In this document: positions 57,861 through 64,000 of the stretch, piece by piece
Numbering within the stretch: position 1 is the stretch's first letter
How the letters are laid out: every line of letters begins with the position of its first letter
Source of the DNA: Pseudomonas urmiensis
GTDB lineage: Bacteria; Pseudomonadota; Gammaproteobacteria; Pseudomonadales; Pseudomonadaceae
DNA length: 64,000 nucleotides
Assembly: GCF_014268815.2 (NCBI RefSeq)
Contig: NZ_JABWRE020000001.1
Coordinates: 997,001-1,061,000 of the forward strand
Direction of reading: 5' to 3'
Made by a program: the position numbers and the translations under genes
Notes under the pieces: generated by a model
What the model was told of the DNA's origin: nothing
Seen by the model: the letters and a program-made list of their open reading frames with translations, nothing else
Databases searched by the model: none

Positions 57861-60308
57861 TTAGAAGCTGTACTTGGCCGTGAGGGTGAAGTTGCGTGGG
57901 TCGCCGTATACGTCGTACGGGCTCCAGGTATTGTTGCCGGCGATGCCCTGGTAGTACTTGCGGTCGAAGATGTTGTTGAGGTTGAGGCGGGTATCGAGAT
58001 TCTTGTTGACCTTGTAGCCCACCATCAGCCCGACCACGGCGTACGAGCCCTGATCGATCCGGTAGTTACCGAAGGCATTGCTACCTTTGTTGAAGATGCC
58101 GCTCTGGCCGTAGACGTTACCGCCGACACGCCACTGGTTCAGCTCACCCGGCAGGGTATAGGTGGTGCTGAGTTTGAACAGGTGCTCGGGCAGATCGCTG
58201 TCGAACTTGCTGCCTTCCTTGGCCTTGTTGGCATCTTTCAAGAACTTGGTTTGCGAATAGGTATAGCCGGCACCCACTTGCCAGTTTGGCGTCAGCGCGC
58301 CCATCAGTTCCAGGTCGATACCCTGGGTCCTGACCTTGCCGGAGGCCTCGTAGCAGATGTAGTCAGTGCAGCCCCTTTGATTGGCAGACTCCGCTGCACG
58401 GTTTTCCTGGTCGATCTGGAAGATCGCCGCGCTGGCATTGAGGGCACCGTCGAAATACTCGCCCTTGATACCGATCTCGTAGTTCTTGCCCTCGATCGGG
58501 CGAATGATGGAGCGGCCCTGGCCCTGCTCCGATTGCGGCATGAAGATGTCGGTATAGCTGGCATACACCGAGTGGTTGTCATCCAGGTCGTAGATCACCC
58601 CGGCGTAACGGGTAACGTTACGGGTGATCTTGTAATCGCTATTGGTGTAGTAGCCGTCGGCGATTGCGTTGTAGGTTGACTGATTGTCATACCAGTCCAG
58701 GCGCGCGCCGATGATCACCTTCAGGGGGTCGGCGATGTTCAGCCGCGTGGTGACGTAGACACCTTCCTGCTCGACATGCTCGCTCAGGTCGTACTCGTCG
58801 GGGACATTGGGTCGGGCGATACCGCTTGGGTTGACGGCAAACAGGTTGTCGACCGGAATGAACACCGTACCGCCGTGTGCGGTTGTCTTGACTTCACGTT
58901 TGCTGGCACCGACCACCAGTTCATGCTGGCGATCGAACAGCTTGAAAGGGCCATTGGCGTAGATGTCGTAGCTGGACTGGTCGTAGTCCCGGCGTTGGTT
59001 GAACACGCGCTGGCGGAATGATTCAACGCCCGATTTGAGTTCGCGCTCGAACACGGCGCCTTGCAAAGCGAAATCGGACCAGTTCTTGGACGCCGCCACA
59101 TGCAAGCGCCAGTCATTGGCAAAGTGATGATCGATTTCGGCGAACAGCGTGGTGTTGTTGATGTCCTGATAGCTCCAGTCGTAGCCGACGTTGGTGGAGC
59201 GCGAGTAGCCGACATGGCTGCCATCACGGTTGACCGGCAGGCCACCCCAGTTGATGTTGTTGTTGTCGTTCTGGTTCGACGCACCCACGGTGAGGGTGGT
59301 GTCGTCGGTCAGGTCGAACTCGGTGATGCCGTAGAACAAGCCACGCTCGCGGCCGGCATAGTCCTGGAAGCTGTCCTTGTCGTTGTAGGCACCGACGAAA
59401 CGGCCACGCACGCTGCCGCTGTCATTGAGCGGGCCGCTCAGGTCCAGCTCGCCACGGTAGTTGTCCCAGCTGCCCGCGGAGCCGGTAACGCTGCCCTGGA
59501 ACTCCTTGGTGGGACGCTTGCGCACCATGTTGATGGCCGCCGACGGGTTGCCGGCACCCTGCATCATGCCGGTTGCCCCACGGACGATCTCGACGCGGTC
59601 GTAGGGGGCCATGTCGGCCGCCGCGACCCAGTCGGCGTTGTAGGTGGTCGGCAGGCCATCGAACATCAGGTTGCTGATGGGGAAACCGCGCGAAAAGTAC
59701 TCGCTGTTGGCCGGGCGCGCCGCCGACATGCGCAGGCCTGGGGTGGCCTGGACCACGTCGTCGAGGCTGCGCATCGACTGGTCATCCATGCGTTGGCGGG
59801 TAATCACTGTGACCGCCTGCGGCGTTTCGCGCAGTGTCAGCGGCAGTTTGGTCGCGGTCTGCATGGCGCCAGTGGTGTAGGAACCGGTGTTCTCGGTGGT
59901 TTGCCCCAACCCCTGGCTATTGATGTTGGTTGCCCCCAGTTCCACCGCATTGCCCCCCTCCCGGGCATGGATGGTGGCCTGGTTGCCTTCGATCTGGTAG
60001 CTGACGCCGGTGCCCTGGAGCAACTTGGGCAGCGCTTGGGCTGGCTCCATGGCGCCGGAGATGGCGGCACTGCGCTTGCCTTCGACGTCCTGCGGGCTAT
60101 ACAGCACCTGCAGGTTCGATTGCGAGCCGAACGCCAGCAATGCGCTGGCCAGCGACTGCGCCGGAATGTTGAATTGCACCTGCTGGGCCTGGACCATGGC
60201 CGATAGCGGCATCAGGGCGCTCAGGCCCAGTGCGGCAGGCGCCGCTTGACGCAGGGTGCGGCGAATGACCAGGGCCAAGGCCTGGGGACGAAGGCGTTGT
60301 GTAGGCAT
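57861..60308 (-). CDS. fpvA: Ferripyoverdine TonB-dependent outer-membrane receptor with signalling domain (FpvA type)
   Basis: This protein of 815 residues has a signal peptide ending around residue 42 (SAMVQAQQ). A secretin/TonB short N-terminal (STN) signalling domain follows at about residues 45-120 (FNIPAQSLASALLAFGSQSNLQVLYSP). The plug domain starts near residue 160 (LRETPQAVTVITRQRMDD) and the beta-barrel ends in a terminal phenylalanine (TLTAKYSF). The STN domain is the hallmark of receptors that report ligand binding to an anti-sigma factor. It imports the ferric siderophore with energy from TonB. It lies downstream of pvdE with an 89-bp gap in which I find no iron-starvation box. 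Confidence 0.93.
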   Translation of the reverse strand: MPTQRLRPQALALVIRRTLRQAAPAALGLSALMPLSAMVQAQQVQFNIPAQSLASALLAFGSQSNLQVLYSPQDVEGKRSAAISGAMEPAQALPKLLQGTGVSYQIEGNQATIHAREGGNAVELGATNINSQGLGQTTENTGSYTTGAMQTATKLPLTLRETPQAVTVITRQRMDDQSMRSLDDVVQATPGLRMSAARPANSEYFSRGFPISNLMFDGLPTTYNADWVAAADMAPYDRVEIVRGATGMMQGAGNPSAAINMVRKRPTKEFQGSVTGSAGSWDNYRGELDLSGPLNDSGSVRGRFVGAYNDKDSFQDYAGRERGLFYGITEFDLTDDTTLTVGASNQNDNNNINWGGLPVNRDGSHVGYSRSTNVGYDWSYQDINNTTLFAEIDHHFANDWRLHVAASKNWSDFALQGAVFERELKSGVESFRQRVFNQRRDYDQSSYDIYANGPFKLFDRQHELVVGASKREVKTTAHGGTVFIPVDNLFAVNPSGIARPNVPDEYDLSEHVEQEGVYVTTRLNIADPLKVIIGARLDWYDNQSTYNAIADGYYTNSDYKITRNVTRYAGVIYDLDDNHSVYASYTDIFMPQSEQGQGRSIIRPIEGKNYEIGIKGEYFDGALNASAAIFQIDQENRAAESANQRGCTDYICYEASGKVRTQGIDLELMGALTPNWQVGAGYTYSQTKFLKDANKAKEGSKFDSDLPEHLFKLSTTYTLPGELNQWRVGGNVYGQSGIFNKGSNAFGNYRIDQGSYAVVGLMVGYKVNKNLDTRLNLNNIFDRKYYQGIAGNNTWSPYDVYGDPRNFTLTAKYSF

Positions 60309-60397
60309 TTATCGAAAGCTCTATGTAGGTGTCTGGTGTTAAGTGTGAGTGATTCTTGTTATTGATTAGGACGCACCCATCGGCTAAAACCGGAAAA

Positions 60398-62056
60398 CTA
60401 AATGCAATCGGCAACCCGTGATTCGAGCTTGACCTTGCCATTGGCCATGTGGATCAGCTGGTCGGCGACATCGAAGTAACGGTCGTCGTGGCTGATCACG
60501 ATGATGGTCTTGCCCAGGCGTTTGAGGTCAGGTAGCAGCTCGGTGTAGAAGATCCGGCGGAAGGTCGGGTCCTGATCGGCCGCCCACTCGTCGAACACCA
60601 ATACCGGCCGCTCTTCGAGCCAGGCGCTGACCAGGGCCAGGCGTTTGCGTTGGCCGGTGGAGAGGTCGGTGGTGCTGAACACGCCGTCGCGGATACTGAC
60701 CTTGTGATCGATCTCCAGGCGCTTGAGATAGTCAGTGGCATCCTCTGGCACCGGTTGGTCGCCCTGGATGACGTCGTCGAACAGGTAGTAGTCGGCGAAG
60801 ATGGTGGTGAACAGCTGGCGGTAGTCGTCCCGGCTCTGCGCGCTCACTGGCTGGCCATCGACCACGACGCTGCCCGATTGCGGCGCATACAGGCCCAGCA
60901 GCAGCTTGATCAGGGTGGTCTTGCCGCAGCCGTTCTCACCCACCACGAAGACGATTTCGCCCTGCTTGATGGTCAGGTTCACCGGGCCTAGCTGGAACGG
61001 CTCGCAGCCTTCTACCCGTGGGAAGGTATAACTGACGTCCTTGAGCTGCAGGCTGTCGAGGGTTTTTGCCGAAGGGCGGCTGTCGTCCAGCAGCAGGTGC
61101 GGTTCGGGCGAGGAGAACTGGCGCGATAGCTCGGCGATGCGGCGAAAGGCGATCTGCGCCTTGCTGATGATCGGCAGGGTGCTGATCAGGTGTTCCAGCG
61201 GGCCTTTCATATACAGCAGCACCAGCACGAAGCCACTGGTGACGCTCTTGTCGCCGCTGGGCCACAACGATTGCATGGCCAGGGCCACGGCAATCACCAC
61301 GAAGAACAGCATCGAGCCGAGGGCCTTGGCGACCACGAAGATGTTGATCGAACGCACCTGGGTGGCGCAGATGCGGTTGGCGGTGTCCTGGATGCCATGG
61401 CTGAACATGCGCTTGCGCCGCGGGCGATGGATGCGCAGCTCCTTGGCGCCTTCGGCAATGGCGCTGTAGTGTTTTTGCAGGTCGTCCTCAGCCTCGCGCG
61501 CGCTCTCGAAGCCACGCACGCCCCACGAGCGGGCGATGAACTGCATGACCGAACCCAGGCCGATCGCCACCACGATCACCAGGAACATCGGCCACGACAG
61601 GCTCGCCAGGTAGCCCAGGCAACCCAGGGTCACGGTCAGCGAGACCGCCAGCGGCGCGAAGACGAAGGCGAAGTCGCTGATGGTGTCGACGTCGTGGGTC
61701 AGCACCGGGATCAGCCGGTGGCTGCGATAGCGCTCGATCTGGTCGATGGGCGCGGCCAGGACTTTTTCACCCAGCTCGCGGCGTAGCCTGGCGATGATGT
61801 GCTGGCCGACATAGTTGGTGCCGATGTCGGAGAAGATCGAACTGAACAGCGCCAGCACGCACAGCCCGGCAAAACCCAGGACCACGCCCTGGGTAAGGCC
61901 GCTGTCGCTGTGCAAGGCGCTGTTGATGGTGGCGAGCAGCGCGGTGACGCTGAGGCCGCCGACCATGCCCAGCGCGATCGATACCGTCACCAGGGGCCAG
62001 AAGGGTTTGAGCAGGCCGAACAGTTCCCTGACGGCGCCACGAGGTTTGCGGGTCAT
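60398..62056 (-). CDS. pvdE: Pyoverdine precursor ABC exporter PvdE
   Basis: This 552-residue protein fuses a six-helix membrane domain (about residues 15-300) to an ATPase domain. The ATPase has Walker A GENGCGKTTLIKLL near residue 375, the signature LSTGQRKRLALV near 466 and Walker B PVLVFDEWAADQDP near 485. It belongs to the cyclic-peptide/siderophore half-transporter group. PvdE moves the acylated precursor (ferribactin) from cytoplasm to periplasm. The ATG at 62056 (MTRKPRG) follows AGGAG by 6 bases and is preferred to the in-frame GTG at 62074. It lies 34 bp after pvdO. Confidence 0.95.
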   Translation of the reverse strand: MTRKPRGAVRELFGLLKPFWPLVTVSIALGMVGGLSVTALLATINSALHSDSGLTQGVVLGFAGLCVLALFSSIFSDIGTNYVGQHIIARLRRELGEKVLAAPIDQIERYRSHRLIPVLTHDVDTISDFAFVFAPLAVSLTVTLGCLGYLASLSWPMFLVIVVAIGLGSVMQFIARSWGVRGFESAREAEDDLQKHYSAIAEGAKELRIHRPRRKRMFSHGIQDTANRICATQVRSINIFVVAKALGSMLFFVVIAVALAMQSLWPSGDKSVTSGFVLVLLYMKGPLEHLISTLPIISKAQIAFRRIAELSRQFSSPEPHLLLDDSRPSAKTLDSLQLKDVSYTFPRVEGCEPFQLGPVNLTIKQGEIVFVVGENGCGKTTLIKLLLGLYAPQSGSVVVDGQPVSAQSRDDYRQLFTTIFADYYLFDDVIQGDQPVPEDATDYLKRLEIDHKVSIRDGVFSTTDLSTGQRKRLALVSAWLEERPVLVFDEWAADQDPTFRRIFYTELLPDLKRLGKTIIVISHDDRYFDVADQLIHMANGKVKLESRVADCI

Positions 62057-62090
62057 TGGTATCTCCTGAATCACACGGGGTTAAGGGTCA

Positions 62091-62990
62091 TCAGAGTTCG
62101 CGAACGACCCGAAAGCCCAGGAAATCGCCGCGCACGTCAGGGGCGCGGTTGTTGCGGTTGCCGGAACGCGAGAACACCGGCGCTTCGCCCCAGTCGTTGC
62201 CGCGCATGACCCGCACGCTGCAGTCACCGGTGGTCCAGGCACTGCCATCGGCCGGGGCGCCCTGGTAACCATCGTTCCAGCAATCGGCGACCCACTCGTA
62301 GACGTTGCCGTGCATGTCATGGACGCCGAACGCATTGGCCGGGTAGCTGCCAACGGGAGCGGTGTAGGAGTAGCCGTCGGTGGGGCCGTAGGTGTTGGCG
62401 TGCTGGGCGATGCTGTATTTGCTCGGGTCGTTGTTATCGAAGGGGAATGGGAACGGGCCGGCGGAGCCTGCGCGTGCGGCGTATTCGCGCTGCGCTTCGC
62501 TGACCATGCGGTAGTTATGCCCGGTCTTTTTCGACAGCCATTTGGCGTAATCCTGTACATCGAACCAACTGACGCACACCGCGGGCTGACGCGGGCCCTG
62601 CTTGTAGGTGGGTTTGCTGGCTGCGCAGAAGCGCCCAGGGCGGGTATCGCCGTCGGCGATTTTCACCCCGCTTTCGCGGATGTAGGCATCCAGCTCGCCG
62701 GCAGTGACGTGGTAGCGGCTGATGGCAAAGGGTTTGGCGAAGGTCACGGTGTGCTGTGGGCCTTCATCGCCTTCGCGGCCGAGCTCATCCTCTGGAGTGC
62801 CCATCAGGAAGCTGCCGGCAGGCAGCACGACCATTTGCGGGCAGGCGCTCTTGCAGTCCTGGAACACGCTACCCGGCTTGGGGCTGTCCGCAGCCTGGGC
62901 GCTGGCGGCAAGGCCGAGGACGGCGCAACAGCTGAGCTGGCGCAAGGTTCGCGCGGGAGAGGGCAATGACGTGAAGCGTTCGTCGGACAT
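62091..62990 (-). CDS. pvdO: Periplasmic pyoverdine maturation protein PvdO (FGE-sulfatase fold)
   Basis: This 299-residue protein has an N-terminal signal peptide (LSCCAVLGLAASAQAADS) and a formylglycine-generating-enzyme-like domain: VVLPAGSFLMGTPEDE near residue 54, NTYGPTDGYSYTAPVGSYPANAFGVHDMHGN split over residues 200-230, and a C-terminal GDFLGFRVVREL. In P. aeruginosa PvdO is needed for oxidation of dihydropyoverdine to the fluorescent chromophore in the periplasm. It lies between pvdN (47 bp upstream) and pvdE (34 bp downstream), so the three are probably one operon. Confidence 0.95.
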   Translation of the reverse strand: MSDERFTSLPSPARTLRQLSCCAVLGLAASAQAADSPKPGSVFQDCKSACPQMVVLPAGSFLMGTPEDELGREGDEGPQHTVTFAKPFAISRYHVTAGELDAYIRESGVKIADGDTRPGRFCAASKPTYKQGPRQPAVCVSWFDVQDYAKWLSKKTGHNYRMVSEAQREYAARAGSAGPFPFPFDNNDPSKYSIAQHANTYGPTDGYSYTAPVGSYPANAFGVHDMHGNVYEWVADCWNDGYQGAPADGSAWTTGDCSVRVMRGNDWGEAPVFSRSGNRNNRAPDVRGDFLGFRVVREL

Positions 62991-63037
62991 GGAGTGGTTT
63001 CCGTCAGCGTTTGGCTACAAGAAAAAGGGTGGAAAAG

Positions 63038-64000
63038 TCAGCTGCGCAGGCGTTGGCGCAGCGCCTCGATCAGGCGATCGATTTCTGTCTCGGTATTGAG
63101 CAAGCCAGGGGCGGTGCGCACGACCGGGCCGACATCGCGATCGACCGCATCGACCACGATGCGCTGGCGGTTGAGCTCGGCGGCCACGGCGTCGGCATCC
63201 TGGCCCTTGATCCGGAAGAAGGTGAAACCCGCCGAATGCCGGGCGCTACGTGGCGTCACCAGTTCAATGGCGGGGAATTCGGCCAGGCGCTCCTTGAGGT
63301 AGTCGTTCAAGCCGTGGATGCGCGCCTCAATCGCGGCCTTGCCGTGTTGTAGGTGCAGCTCGAATGCCTTGCCCAGTGCCCAGCGGTGTTCGAAGGCGTG
63401 GTAGCCACCGGGGGTCATGGTGGTGGCGAAGTCTTCGTTTTCCGAGAAGGTCGCGAAGGTCGGCGTCAGGTGCTTGAGCTCGGTGGAGGCGGCGCAGATG
63501 ATCCCGGTGCCGCGGGGGCCGAACATCCACTTGTGGGTGCCGGAGATGAAGTAGTCGCACTGCAGGTCATCGAAGCGCATGTCTTCGACGCCAAAGCCGT
63601 GCACGCCATCGATCACGTAGAGGATGCGCTGGTTATCGTCACGCTTGCCGTTGAGCTCGCGCACCAGTGCGCCGATTTCGCCCACCGGCAGTTTCACGCC
63701 GCTGCCTGAGTGCACCCAGGTCATGCCCAGCACCCGGGTCTGCGGGCGGATCGCTGCGGCAATGGTGCCGAGCACTTCGTCGTCGGAGACCTTGGCCGGA
63801 TCCTGGAACAGGCGCACCTTGCGCACCGGCGTGCCTTCGCGCTGGCTACGGTAGGCGAGGATGTTGCGGGTTGAATAGTGTTCGTGCTCGGTGGTCAGGA
63901 TCTCTTGCCCAGGCGCCAGGCGCAGGCCGCCGTAGATCAGCCCCAGGCCCTCGGTGGTGCTGCCGGTGAGGGCGATCTGGCGCGGCTTGACCTCCAGGTA
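63038..64000 (-). CDS. pvdN: Periplasmic PLP enzyme PvdN, C-terminal part (5' end outside the window)
   Basis: The last 320 residues of a class V aminotransferase-like protein are read in one open frame from the right edge to the stop at 63038. Visible are GSTTEGLGLIYGGLRL, TTEHEHYSTRN, VIDGVHGFG and the cofactor lysine in SGTHKWMFGPRG. PvdN modifies the glutamate side chain of the pyoverdine chromophore (to succinamide in P. fluorescens) in the periplasm. The N-terminus, including the expected Tat signal, is not in the window. An internal GTG near 63826 is not the start. Confidence 0.93.
   Translation of the reverse strand, partial: YLEVKPRQIALTGSTTEGLGLIYGGLRLAPGQEILTTEHEHYSTRNILAYRSQREGTPVRKVRLFQDPAKVSDDEVLGTIAAAIRPQTRVLGMTWVHSGSGVKLPVGEIGALVRELNGKRDDNQRILYVIDGVHGFGVEDMRFDDLQCDYFISGTHKWMFGPRGTGIICAASTELKHLTPTFATFSENEDFATTMTPGGYHAFEHRWALGKAFELHLQHGKAAIEARIHGLNDYLKERLAEFPAIELVTPRSARHSAGFTFFRIKGQDADAVAAELNRQRIVVDAVDRDVGPVVRTAPGLLNTETEIDRLIEALRQRLRS

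Noticed and set aside
60309..60397. Possible iron-starvation or Fur box before fpvA
   Set aside because: No TAAAT-N16-CGT occurs on the minus strand, and the A/T-rich stretch matches the Fur box too weakly to call.
1..64000. Mobile elements, prophage genes, CRISPR arrays, tRNA or rRNA genes
   Set aside because: No transposase, integrase, phage structural gene, regular spacer array or recognisable RNA gene was seen; only REP-type repeats are present.

Overview
The window is high-GC, gene-dense chromosomal DNA from a fluorescent Pseudomonas, most likely of the P. putida group. The grounds are tandem cbb3 oxidase operons next to a pyoverdine locus, a PvdS/PfrI-type sigma factor, typical Pseudomonas REP palindromes, and a gene order that, as I recall it, resembles the P. 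putida KT2440 pyoverdine region. Species and strain cannot be fixed from the sequence alone.

Positions 1-11,200 form a respiratory block, all on the minus strand. Read in the direction of transcription it holds ccoNOQP copy 2 (11,168-7,983), ccoNOQP copy 1 (7,521-4,279), a metallophosphoesterase, then the oxidase maturation genes ccoG, ccoH and the start of ccoI, which runs off the left edge. Anr/FNR boxes lie upstream of ccoN copy 2 and upstream of ccoG. None was recognised before ccoN copy 1. Two REP palindromes sit inside this block, one of them flanked by symmetric arrays of 15-bp repeats.

Positions 11,300-13,850 carry a small hydrolase, ppnP, a DEDDh exonuclease and a periplasmic amino-acid-binding-like protein.

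Positions 13,850-64,000 are pyoverdine territory. PfrI (minus strand, with a Fur-box-like site upstream) would recognise the iron-starvation box TAAAT-N16-CGT. I find this box, exact or with one mismatch, before four transcription units: an IucB/PvdYII-like acetyltransferase, pvdL, pvdH, and the first peptide-chain NRPS. PvdL builds the acylated Glu-Tyr-Dab chromophore precursor and PvdH supplies diaminobutyrate. A TauD/SyrP-like oxygenase probably beta-hydroxylates carrier-bound aspartate. Three collinear NRPS genes follow, with modules read as Asp - Orn/Lys, D-Asp - Dab, and Gly - Ser - (hydroxy)Orn-TE. The predicted peptide, Asp-Orn-OHAsp-Dab-Gly-Ser-cOHOrn, matches the structure I recall for P. 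putida KT2440/G4R pyoverdine. An HSL-type esterase follows the last NRPS.

On the opposite strand come pvdN (partial), pvdO, pvdE and the FpvA-type receptor, which cover periplasmic maturation, inner-membrane export of the precursor, and uptake with signalling. pvdA, pvdP, pvdM, pvdQ, the efflux genes and an FpvR-type anti-sigma factor are not in the window. No tRNA, rRNA, CRISPR array, IS element or prophage was seen.
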